Assembly: GCA_903849645.1 (NCBI GenBank)
Contig: CAINJJ010000030.1
Coordinates: 1-64,000, forward strand
Source of the DNA: an uncultured Acidobacteriaceae bacterium
GTDB lineage: Bacteria > Acidobacteriota > Terriglobia > Terriglobales > Acidobacteriaceae
Length of the DNA: 64,000 nucleotides
Direction: 5' to 3'
Part shown: positions 41,659 to 50,815 of the stretch, one piece after another
Position numbering within the stretch: the stretch's first letter is position 1
Layout of the letters: each line of letters opens with the position of its first letter
Made by a program: the position numbers and the translations under genes
The notes under the pieces: generated by a model
Seen by the model: the letters and a program-made list of their open reading frames with translations, nothing else
Database searches by the model: none
Told to the model about the DNA's origin: nothing

Positions 41659-42643
41659 GATGCTACGCAACGGGAAGATGCTCTGCGGGCCGCTGCTGGC
41701 CCTTGCGCTGTTCGAGCTTCCCGCATTCTGTGCTCGCGGCCAATCGACTGCGGATGAGCCTGCTCGGGAGGTTGCCCCAGCCCGCTCTCTCGAACTCGCG
41801 CCCCAAATCGCATTGCAGTTGCAGCAGGCGATCGACGCGCACGACTATCTTACGGCGGAGAAGCTGCTGCTGGCGGAGATCGATCACGACCCCCACTCCG
41901 CGGCTGCGGCACGGCTGCTGAGCTTTGCGGGCAGCGTCTACTTTCTCAACCACGACTACGTGAACGCCGCCATTGCGTGGAAGAAGTCGGAGGCCATTGC
42001 TCCGCTTGACGCTTCCATTCGCTTTTCGCTCTCGATGGCCTACATTCGCATGGGCCATCCCGACTGGGCCCGCAAGGAACTCGAATCGCTGGCCGCGGCG
42101 AATCCGCGGGAGTCGCTGTACCCCTACTGGCTCGGCCGGCTTGACTACGACGGGCACGAGTACAACGGCGCCATCCGCCACTTTCAGCGCGCAATCGAAC
42201 TGGCCCCCCAGGTGGCGCGAGCCTATGACAACCTCGGGCTCTGCTACTACTACCAGAATCAAAATGCGCTGGCCGTTGAAAGCTACAAGAAAGCTATCGA
42301 GCTTGGGCGCAACGCGCCGCGTCCTTCTGCCTGGCCCTATCTGAACCTGGCGATTACGCTGCAGTTTCTCAACCAGCTCACGGACGCCGAAGCCAACTTG
42401 CGCGAGGCCATTCGCCTTGAGCCGGGGCTGGCACAGGCGCATTTTCAGTTGGGGACCGTGTTGGAAGACATGAGCAAGCCGGAAGAGGCCGCCGGGGAGT
42501 TGCGCGAGGCCGCGCGCTTGAATGCCACTTACCCCGAGCCGCACATGGCCCTGGCGCGCATCTATCACAAACTCGGGCAGGAAGCTGCCGCCCGCGAAGA
42601 GGTTCAGACCTATCTCCGCCTTCACCCTCACTCGACTCCTTAG
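41657..42643 (+). CDS. Exported TPR-repeat protein
   Basis: A 328-residue protein with a short signal peptide (LLALALFELPAFCARGQ) and about six tetratricopeptide repeats, for instance ASIRFSLSMAYIRMGHPDWA, GAIRHFQRAIELAPQVARAY and LAQAHFQLGTVLEDMSKPEE. Its ATG at 41657 overlaps the ATG of the divergent TPR gene within one CATG, leaving no promoter between them unless starts are internal; an ATG at 41678 would also keep the signal peptide. It is probably a periplasmic protein-interaction partner of the neighbouring secreted proteins. A strong hairpin lies downstream. Confidence 0.82.
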   Translation: MMLRNGKMLCGPLLALALFELPAFCARGQSTADEPAREVAPARSLELAPQIALQLQQAIDAHDYLTAEKLLLAEIDHDPHSAAAARLLSFAGSVYFLNHDYVNAAIAWKKSEAIAPLDASIRFSLSMAYIRMGHPDWARKELESLAAANPRESLYPYWLGRLDYDGHEYNGAIRHFQRAIELAPQVARAYDNLGLCYYYQNQNALAVESYKKAIELGRNAPRPSAWPYLNLAITLQFLNQLTDAEANLREAIRLEPGLAQAHFQLGTVLEDMSKPEEAAGELREAARLNATYPEPHMALARIYHKLGQEAAAREEVQTYLRLHPHSTP

Positions 42644-42734
42644 GCCACTCATCGCGCTCAAGAAGATTTCCCGTGGACCGCATCGCGAGAGCAAATTTGC
42701 CGCACGTGCGGGTACTGGCTGCCTGCAAAAGACT

Positions 42735-42771
42735 GCGCCATCCGGCCGAAGCGAGGCCGGCCGGATGGCGC
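42735..42771. terminator. Terminator hairpin between convergent genes
   Basis: A perfect 14-bp inverted repeat, GCGCCATCCGGCCG and CGGCCGGATGGCGC, with a 9-base loop, lies between the end of the rightward TPR gene and the end of the leftward TonB receptor. It should act in both directions. Confidence 0.75.
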
Positions 42772-42799
42772 GGAAGCAAAGACAACAGTTGACTACAAG

Positions 42800-45700
42800 T
42801 TAGAACTCAAAGCGCCCTGAGAACTGGATCGTACGCGGAGTGCTGACCGCCTTGTTCCAGGTTCCAAAGGTATTGGACGAGGCGGCCACGTCGGTGATGA
42901 AGGCAACTGCCGGTCCACCGTAGTTTCCACCCTGTGAGTTGATGAGGTAGTGGGTGTTGAACGCGTTGAAGAAGTTGGCGGAGATCTTGAGGACCGCCTT
43001 CTCCGTGATCTTCGTGTTCTTTGTCAGGGAGATGTCATAGTTCTTGAACGAAGGTCCGTAGACCGTGGTCACTGCCTTGCCCGTGCCTGTGTAACCGAAA
43101 GTGGAGAAGTCGGTTTCAAAGGCCGAGGGGTTGATGAACTTGGCGCTGGTGGCGGGATTGAATCCGTTGCGGCCATGCAGCAGGACCTGCTGCCCAGGCA
43201 GAATGCCGGGGACGCAGTACTCACGGAACTGGGGTACCAGCGAGTGAGTCTTGCACGACGAACCGGAAGAGATGAAGGAGAACGGCGAACCGTACTCATA
43301 GCGATAGAGCGGGCTGACTTGCCATCCGCCGAGAAGGTAATTGCCCACTCCAGCGGAGTTCAAAAAGCGCTTCTTGTCACCGAAGGGCAGGTCATAGACC
43401 ATGGCGACCTGACCGGTGACAGGAACGTTGTCAGGAGCAATGGCCCACGCCCGCGGGAACTCGTTGAAGGGCGAGAATGCGCCGTTGTTGCCCTGGTTTC
43501 CTTCGCCCGCCGTGTTGCCGGCCTGCGTGGTATCCGATGCGTCGGTCATCAACTTCTGCACCGTGATGGAGCCCAGCAGGTAGAGCCCGTTGGACATGTG
43601 CCGTTCAACGCGACCCTGGAACGAGTGATAGATGGAGGTTGCGTGCTGCTCGTTCTCACCCTGCAACACGCCGCAGTACTGCGGATAGGGCAGGAGAGCC
43701 TGAGCGATGGTAGCGTTGCAGCCGCCACCATTCTGGGTGTTGACCTGGTTTTCCCAGCCTACATACGGGGTCTTGACCCCATAATGGGCAAAGGTCGCCG
43801 GACCCTCGGCAGAGTTGTAGTCCACCGCGAGGTCTGTGCCGATTCCCATGATGCTGGGGTTGTTCGGGTTGAGCACGTTGAGCGGGCTCATGGCGGAGGG
43901 CAGGTGCGTTCCCTTGGTGCCAACATAGCTGACGGCGGCAAAGAAGTTGCGCGGCAACTGCCGTTCGATGGTCAGGTTCCACTGCGAGGAGTAGGGCCTC
44001 TTGTTGCCGTCGAGCGGACGGTAAAGGGGCGACTGGCCGTTGTCAAAACCTGAATTGATGGACTGCGTCGGGCCAACCTGCGAGGGGCTGATGCCAGACG
44101 AAAGGTAGAGCGCGGGAATCTTGAAGCCGCCGGACGAAGACTCGCCGAGGCTCAAGCTCTTGTTGAAGCCGTCCTGGCCCATGCCGCCGGACCAGCCGGG
44201 ATAGAACGCCTGGCCGTAGTAGATGCCATAGCCGGCGCGAACCACGGTCTTGTCATTCAGGGTGTAAGCCACACCGACGCGTGGAGCGAGGGCGGACTTG
44301 AACGGGGTCTCGGGATATTCCGCGCCGTAACTGGCCGCGCCAAACTTCTTGCCGGCGAAAGCCAGACGTCCCTTGAGGGCGGTGCCGTCGGCGCGAAGTG
44401 CAGCAGGATTATCGCCGTTCGGGTCGAAGAAGGAGAGATTATTGAACTTTTCCTTGAAGGGGGTGATGTAGTCCCAACGAAGGCTGTAGTTCAGGGTCAG
44501 CTTGGGGCTGAAGCGCCAGGAATCGCCCAGGTGAGCCGCATAAGCGTACTGCCGTGGATATTCCGCGTGGACGTTGTAGTAATTGACGCTGGCTGAAGAA
44601 ACCGCGCCCAAATAGAAGGTTGCCATGGCGTTGCCGGGGCAACCGGGCTGCGGGCAGGCAGAGTTGCCGGTGGTGTCGGCGTCAAAGTGGAAGCTGCCAC
44701 CCTGGCCGTTGCCGGTATGGATGGAGGTTCCGGCCAGGCGCCACTCAAAGCCGGCCTTGAGGGTGTGCTTGCCCACCACGCGCGTCAACACATCGTTGAA
44801 GGCGTAGGTGCCGCGGGTGGTTCCGTCTTCGGCAGAGTTCGGCACAGTGGCGTTGCCCAGGCCGCGGTAACCGCCGCTGAAGTTCATCTCCGGCAGGTAG
44901 TTGGGGTTGGCGACGCCGGCCACCTTGGGCAGGTTGGCATGACCGTTGAGGGCATAGTAGCCTTCGTTGCGGTTCAGGTAACCAAGCGTGAGGTGGTTGG
45001 TCATCACGTCAGAGAAGTTGTGCTCCCAGTTGAGACGCTGAATGGGCGCGTTCTCCGGGTTGGCGGGACTGGCGTCTGAAAGGGCAATGGGAAGATCGCT
45101 GCCCGTATTGATGCCTGCATACTGCCACCAGTAGGTGTAGTAGAGATGATCCTTCTGGCCGATGTTCCAGTCGGCGCGGGCAAAGTACACGTTCTCGCTG
45201 TTGGTCAGCGAGCCCTGGCCGGACTTGGGAACGAAGTAGTTGCTGGTTTCCGCGCTGTTGGTCGGGGTGGGAAGAGCGGCCATCCAAGCCTTGGCAATCG
45301 GATCCTCATACTTGGGGTCGATCACGTTGTTGGGGACCGGCTTGCCGGCGTCCGCGCCATACTTGACCGGATCGTTGGGGTAGTAGATCTGGGTGCCCGT
45401 GCCGGTGAAGTCGCCGGCGCGGTTCTTGAGTGAAGCGATCGACAGAGTTGCCGAGTTGGCGCTGCCGTGATCCTGGAAGCCTTCCCAGTTGAAGTAGAAG
45501 TAGCCCTTGAGGAAGGACTTGTCGCCGTGGAAGCCGGGGATGTAGATCGGCCCGCCCACATTGGCGCCAAAGTCGTTTTCCTTGTCGCCTGGCTTCTTGA
45601 CGCCCGAACCTGCGCCGTACTGGAAGGCGTTGAAAAATTCGTTGCGGATATATTCATAGCCGGCGCCGTGGAAGTGCTCGCCGCCGCTCTTGGTGGAGAT

Positions 45701-46453
45701 GATCAGTTGGCCTGAGGTGGTGTTGCCGAACTGCGCATCGTAGTTCGCGGTCAGCACCTTGACTTCACTGGTGATGTCAGGGGACATGCCGAAGTCGGTC
45801 TGCAGGCTGACCATGCCGCTCTGGTTCATGAAGCCTTCAATGGCTGTTGCGCCGTCGACCAGGGCCTCATCGCCTGTTACCAGGCCGCCGTTGATGCGGG
45901 CATTGAATGCGTTTCCGCCGCCGCCCGTGGTTACGCCGGGCATCATGATGGCCACAGCCACCGAGGAGCGAGGCGCACCGGAAACCGTCAATGGGAAGCT
46001 TTGCAGCGTCTCGGGAGCGACACCGCCCTCCAGAGTCTAGTTTTCATAGTTGATCAGCGAAGTGTCGCCAATCACGGTAACCGTCTCATCCGTCTTGCCG
46101 ATGGGCAGGTGGACATCCACGCGCGCTGACTGGTTGACGGCCAACTCGATACCCTTCTGCGTGGTCGACTTGAAACCGGTCGCCGTCACGGAGAGGGTGT
46201 ACTTTCCGGGGGTGAGATTGCGGAAGGTGTATTGACCCGTTCCGTCAGAAACGAAGTTCGACTGGAACCCGGTCGCCTCGTTGGTCAGCGTGAGCTTGGC
46301 GCCTGGAATGGAGGCACTGCTTGGGTCTGAAACCGTTCCACCGAGCGAGGCGTTGGTATCTTGCCCGAAGCTCTGGTTGGTCACGGCCAACAGAAATACC
46401 CCAAGAAATGCCAGCAAGAGGCTGTATATGAATCCTGATCGCCTGTTCTGCAT
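42800..46453 (-). pseudogene. Oar-like TonB-dependent receptor interrupted by an in-frame TAG
   Basis: The frame from ATG 46453 (GGGAG 5 bases upstream) gives a signal peptide (FIYSLLLAFLGVFLLAVTNQ), a carboxypeptidase-regulatory domain (ASLGGTVSDPSSASIPGAKL, then GQYTFRNLTPGKYTLSV) and a linker ending SLINYEN. A TAG at 46037-46039 stops translation, and the same frame then continues without shift for about 1080 codons through the plug (VLTANYDAQFGNTTSGQL) and a full beta-barrel ending in the family-typical phenylalanine (FSGRFEF). Such receptors import large substrates or act in outer-membrane assembly. Nothing else is missing, so a single base change breaks it, or the base call is wrong. 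The downstream ATG at 45991 would give a barrel with no signal peptide. The gene is convergent with the TPR gene. Confidence 0.85.
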
Positions 46454-47127
46454 AGCGTCTCCCTTGAAATGCATTAACATTTGCTCTCCAGTGTCTCGGC
46501 TGTGAGAGCAGCTCGCATTGCGTGAGTTGCGGAGTGTGTTCGCCACTCACAACTGAGCCGTGAAAACTCACGGCCCTCTCCGGCCGGCGGTTGCCGGCCC
46601 AAAAACCCTTTGAAGGAACGAGGGCCTGCCTACCGGCCGTCGTCTGGTGAGACAAACGCTTTGGAATGCTGCGTTTGCCTGTGAAATCCGCCCCTTGAGC
46701 CGTCTCAACGGCCCGTCCTTAGCGGCCCACATAAAGTTGGATGCCGCAAATCGAACCTGAGGGGAATGGAGTGGGAGAATGATTACGTTTACATCAAATC
46801 GCTCTTCAACTCTTGCCTATCTAGCCATTTCCCCGGGATTCAAAACGAACGCGGGTCCAAAGAAAATTCCCTCAAAGCTTATTCGCACCTGGGGGCGCTG
46901 TCAATGCATTTTTTGGATTCGAACCAGGGCAACTTACACTCTTGATTCCGCTTCCGCAGCCTTTCTCCACCCGCCGGTTTTTAGCCAATCTGCGTGGCAG
47001 TCCCCACAACACTCAAGTAAAACGTTTTCGCAATGAACCCAGGGCGCCCAGCCCGCTGGAACATTCTCAACTTCTCTGGCCATAAGGCCGCTGCCAGGGA
47101 GTGCCTGAACCCTGTAAAGTGAAAAAT
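46454..47127. other. Long divergent spacer between the TonB receptor and an ASPIC/UnbV gene
   Basis: About 670 bp without a gene. It holds a GC-rich hairpin (GGCCGGC-GGTT-GCCGGCC near 46578-46595) and, in an AT-richer right half, a candidate rightward promoter TTGGAT (46915-46920) with TACACT (46937-46942) and 16-bp spacing. Both divergent genes must be driven from here. Confidence 0.5.
46915..46942 (+). promoter_or_regulatory. Candidate promoter for the rightward ASPIC/UnbV gene
   Basis: TTGGAT and TACACT separated by 16 bp, in an AT-rich setting, about 185 bp before the start codon. Match to consensus is 4 of 6 in each box, so this is tentative. Confidence 0.3.
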
Positions 47128-48894
47128 ATGCCGCCGCTGTCTCGAAGAAGTCTGCTCGCTGCGCTTGGCGTCGCCATGCCGGGCGCCGCGTTCCCGGGCC
47201 TGGTTCCAGGCATGGTCCGGAACCTGGCCTTCCAGCAGTCCTCCGCGCCACTCGACCTGCAAAAGCGGCAGCAAAATCCCCTCCAGGACCCTGCCGGATG
47301 GTTTACCAACGTCGCCGGGCGCTCCTCCTTCTCCTATCGCACCAACAACGACTACTCGGGGAGAAAGTACTTTCCGCAGCCCATGTGCGGGGGCGTGGGC
47401 GTCATCGACTACGACAACGACGGAAAGATGGATCTGTTCTTCACCAACGGAGCGAGCCTGCCGGGGCTGGTCAAGACGTCGCCCGCCTTCCACAACTGCC
47501 TGCTCCGCAACCATGGAGACGGAACATTCGAGGATGTCACAGCAAAGGCGGGCCTGACCGGCGCAACGCTCGGCTATTGCTTTGGCGTTGCCGTCGCCGA
47601 CTATGACAACGATGGCTGCGACGATCTCTTCATCTGCAACGCGGGCAGGAACACCCTTTATCACAACAATGGAAACGGAACCTTTACTGACGTCACGCTC
47701 GGCTCGGGACTCGAACGAAAGCCGGAGAGTGTTCTCAGCGTCGGGGCCGCATGGTTTGACTACGACAACGACGGACTGCTCGACCTGATCGTAACCAACT
47801 ACACCACCTGGACCCCGCAGACGGACAAGCAGTGCTTCATGGACGCAAAGCGGGAGGAGTACTGCAGCCCCACGGTTTACAAGAGCGTGGAGTCAAGGCT
47901 CTATCACAACCTCGGCCATGGCCGCTTTGAGGACGTGACCGAAGCAAGCGAGATCGGCAAGGCGCTGGGCAAGGGCATGGGAATCTCCATTGCTGACTTC
48001 AACGGCGACGGTCTCATGGACGTCTTCATCGCCAACGACACCGAGCCCAACTTCCTCTTTATCAACCAGGGCAATGGGACATTCAAGGAGCGCGGGCTGG
48101 AGTACGGAGTCGCCTATAACCCGCAAGGATTCGCGGTATCGGGCATGGGCTCCGACGCCAAGGACTTTGACAACGACGGCTGGGTGGACATTCTCTACAA
48201 CGACCTTGCGGGACAGGTCTTCGGCCTGCTCAAGAACGACGAGGGAAGGTCCTTCAGCGACATTACCTGGACCAGCAAACTTGGCGCCCTGAGCCGCAAC
48301 CTCTCCGGCTGGAGCACCGGCTTCATTGACTATGACAACGACGGCTGGAAGGACATCTACTCCGCCAATGGCGACGTGGACAACCTGGTCGCGTCCTCCC
48401 GGCAGCACGATACCATGTTCCGCAATCTTGGGGGCAAGAGCCTGGTCGATGTGACAGGTCAAATGGGCCCTGACTTTCAATTCATGGGCTACCAGCGGGG
48501 ATCGGCCATTGTGGATCTGAACAATGACGGATTCATGGATCTGGTGGTCACGTCCCTGGGAGAGCGGCCGCGGATTCTGATCAACAATGCGCTTGAAAAG
48601 AATCACTGGATCATGTTTGACCTGCGCGGCAACAAGAGCAATCGTAACGGAATCGGGGCCACGATCAAGGTGACCACCACTTCCGGGCGTACACTCTTCA
48701 ATCACGTCACGACGAGCGTCGGGTTCATGTCCTCGAGTGATCGCCGCGCTCACTTTGGACTGGGGTTCGAGACAAGCGTGGATCATGTCGAAATACGCTG
48801 GCCGAGCGGAATCAGGCAGAGGATCCAACGTCCCGCCGTCGATCAGATTCTGAGGGTCGACGAGTCGGCGGAGAGCAAACCGCCCATCCAATGA
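47128..48894 (+). CDS. Exported FG-GAP/VCBS repeat protein with ASPIC/UnbV domain
   Basis: A 588-residue protein with a Tat-like signal (LSRRSLLAALGVAMPGAAF). The body carries multiple calcium-binding FG-GAP/VCBS repeats with the motif DYDNDGxxDLF, as in VIDYDNDGKMDLFFTNG, VADYDNDGCDDLFICNAG and IDYDNDGWKDIYSANGD, predicting a beta-propeller. The C-terminal 70 residues match ASPIC/UnbV (NGIGATIKVTTTSGRTLFNH, SSSDRRAHFGLG, HVEIRWPSGIRQRIQ). It is a paralogue of the next, leftward gene. Such proteins are common next to Oar-like receptors and TPR proteins in Acidobacteria, and are thought to be secreted adhesion or substrate-handling proteins. The start is uncertain, with GTG codons at 47101 and 47119 possible. 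Confidence 0.88.
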   Translation: MPPLSRRSLLAALGVAMPGAAFPGLVPGMVRNLAFQQSSAPLDLQKRQQNPLQDPAGWFTNVAGRSSFSYRTNNDYSGRKYFPQPMCGGVGVIDYDNDGKMDLFFTNGASLPGLVKTSPAFHNCLLRNHGDGTFEDVTAKAGLTGATLGYCFGVAVADYDNDGCDDLFICNAGRNTLYHNNGNGTFTDVTLGSGLERKPESVLSVGAAWFDYDNDGLLDLIVTNYTTWTPQTDKQCFMDAKREEYCSPTVYKSVESRLYHNLGHGRFEDVTEASEIGKALGKGMGISIADFNGDGLMDVFIANDTEPNFLFINQGNGTFKERGLEYGVAYNPQGFAVSGMGSDAKDFDNDGWVDILYNDLAGQVFGLLKNDEGRSFSDITWTSKLGALSRNLSGWSTGFIDYDNDGWKDIYSANGDVDNLVASSRQHDTMFRNLGGKSLVDVTGQMGPDFQFMGYQRGSAIVDLNNDGFMDLVVTSLGERPRILINNALEKNHWIMFDLRGNKSNRNGIGATIKVTTTSGRTLFNHVTTSVGFMSSSDRRAHFGLGFETSVDHVEIRWPSGIRQRIQRPAVDQILRVDESAESKPPIQ

Positions 48895-48915
48895 ATCCGC
48901 GATTGCTGTGAGCCC

Positions 48916-50727
48916 TCACTGTGTGCGCTCCACCACAGTCAACACCTGGTCTGCCTTGATTTGAGTCAACACCTGGCGGACGCCGGTTGGCCATGCGAGT
49001 TCAATCCTATCCACAAGGGTCGCCTTACCAAGCCCAAAGTGCACGCGCTTGTCGCTCGAAGAACTGTAGCCCACGGCGGTCGTAGCCTCATTGAACTGCG
49101 TCCCTTCGCTGGTCGTCAGCTTGATCCGCGTGCCCAGGCCATCCCGGTTGTCTTGGGTCCCGACAAGATTCACGATGAGCCAATGATTTCCATTCGATGT
49201 CCGGTTCATGAGCAGCTCGGGACTCTCGTTGAGCGCGGTGACGACCATGTCGATGTTTCCATCGTTGTTGAAGTCGCCAAACGCCGCTCCGCGATGGAGC
49301 CTCGGAACGCCAAAACCCTGACCCGCAGTTGAACTCACGTCCATGAACCTGAAGTTGCCCATGTTGCGAAGGAGCCCATTGGGCAGGCGGGCGGGGCGAT
49401 GGAGGACCTCCATCTCATTGTCAAGAATTGCGCCGCCGGCAGCGAATAGATCCTTGAGGCCATCGTTGTCGAAATCGAAGGCGCCGGTGCCCCATGCTGT
49501 GATGCGGCGGCTGAAGGCGGTGACACCAGAGGTCTCTGTAACATCCTCAAACTCGCTGCCAAGGTTCTTGTACAGCGGAAAGGTATCGCCGAACATGGCA
49601 GTGTGAAAGATGTCGGGCAGACCATCATTGTTGAAGTCACGGAACTCAGCGCCCATTCCCGCCACCACGCTTCCATTCGACCGGTAAGCAACTCCCGCCT
49701 CGAGCGCGACATCCTTGAACGTCCCATCGCCGTTGTTATGCAGCAGAAAGTTTGGCGACGTGTCGTTGGAGACAAAGACATCGGTAAATCCGTCGTTGTC
49801 ATAGTCGGCGAAGGCCAGCCCCATTCCCTTCCCCACATACTGCGCGATATGCGAAGGGACGGACACATCCGTGAAAGTCCCATCGCCGTTGTTGCGGTAG
49901 AGGATATTGGGAGTGCCCTTGAAATTTCCCGGCGCGCAATAGGTGCGAACGCTTTCTATGGCGCACAGCTTTGCATCCTCGATGTTGTAGTCGAGATAGT
50001 TGACAACGAGCAGGTCGAGCAGCCCGTCGTTGTTGTAGTCAAACCAGCCGGCGGCCACGGCCCAGACTTTGCCAAGCTTTGAAACCTTGCCTTCGACCCC
50101 AGCCTTGGCCGTGACGTCGGTAAATGTTCCATTGCCGTTGTTGTGCAGAAGCTGGTTGTGGTTGACTCCAGTGATGTAGAGATCGACATAGCCGTCGTTG
50201 TCGAAGTCCCCGGCTGCCACTCCCATGGAGTAGCCGAGGCCCTGCACTCCCGCCTTCTCCGTCACATCCGTGAATGTGCCATCGCCGTTGTTGCGGTAGA
50301 GGCGGTTATAGAAGCGCGGGTCCGATTTTTCAAGAGAAGGAATGGACGCGCCGTTGGTAAAGAAGATGTCCGGCTGTCCATCGTTGTTGTAATCGAAGAC
50401 TGCTACGCCGCCAAGCATCGTCTCGATCGAATAGCGCTGAGGACTGATGCTGTTGTTGAGCTGGAACTTGATGCCTGAACGACCGATTGCATTCTCAAAC
50501 ACGATGGTTCCATCTTGTTTGAGTGCGTCTCCCGGAGCCCCGGCTTTCTTGATTGACTGAGCGGGCTGCGCTTCGTTCGGCTTGGCGGTCCCGCTGACGG
50601 ACTGTGCCGTGAGAAGCATTTCGGTGTCTGCGCAAAGACCAAACAAGAGCAGAGTGGCTGCGCCTCTCAACGCACCTCGCGCCAACCATCCGATCCAATC
50701 GCAATCTTTGCTCCATGGGCGCTTCAT
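48916..50727 (-). CDS. Exported FG-GAP/VCBS repeat protein with ASPIC/UnbV domain (paralogue)
   Basis: A 603-residue paralogue of the facing gene. A hydrophobic export segment (WLARGALRGAATLLLFGLCA) is followed by FG-GAP/VCBS repeats with DYNNDGxxDIF calcium loops (VFDYNNDGQPDIFFTNGAS, AGDFDNDGYVDLYITG, FADYDNDGFTDVFVSNDT) and a C-terminal ASPIC/UnbV domain (RDGLGTRIKLTTSEGTQFNE, SSSDKRVHFGLGKATLVDRI). Against the facing gene, motif order is identical throughout, suggesting an inverted duplication. The start is uncertain: the ATG at 50727 has GAGG only 3 bases away, while a TTG at 50772 and other ATGs are open. Secreted, Ca2+-binding beta-propeller of unknown ligand. Confidence 0.87.
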   Translation of the reverse strand: MKRPWSKDCDWIGWLARGALRGAATLLLFGLCADTEMLLTAQSVSGTAKPNEAQPAQSIKKAGAPGDALKQDGTIVFENAIGRSGIKFQLNNSISPQRYSIETMLGGVAVFDYNNDGQPDIFFTNGASIPSLEKSDPRFYNRLYRNNGDGTFTDVTEKAGVQGLGYSMGVAAGDFDNDGYVDLYITGVNHNQLLHNNGNGTFTDVTAKAGVEGKVSKLGKVWAVAAGWFDYNNDGLLDLLVVNYLDYNIEDAKLCAIESVRTYCAPGNFKGTPNILYRNNGDGTFTDVSVPSHIAQYVGKGMGLAFADYDNDGFTDVFVSNDTSPNFLLHNNGDGTFKDVALEAGVAYRSNGSVVAGMGAEFRDFNNDGLPDIFHTAMFGDTFPLYKNLGSEFEDVTETSGVTAFSRRITAWGTGAFDFDNDGLKDLFAAGGAILDNEMEVLHRPARLPNGLLRNMGNFRFMDVSSTAGQGFGVPRLHRGAAFGDFNNDGNIDMVVTALNESPELLMNRTSNGNHWLIVNLVGTQDNRDGLGTRIKLTTSEGTQFNEATTAVGYSSSSDKRVHFGLGKATLVDRIELAWPTGVRQVLTQIKADQVLTVVERTQ

Positions 50728-50815
50728 CGTCCTCGGCATGGTCATGAGCATACTCGTCTGGGCGTGATTCAATCGGACAACGTCTGCGCCAGTATAGCTC
50801 TCGCCGCTCCACTGC

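Noticed and set aside
41663-42694. 343-codon leftward frame antisense to the rightward TPR gene
   Set aside because: Shadow frame; the TPR repeats on the plus strand are clear.
23179-46039. UAG reassigned to an amino acid
   Set aside because: dnaE, ilvE, ispG, hyaA and hyaD all end in TAG at the expected family C-termini, so TAG terminates normally in this genome.
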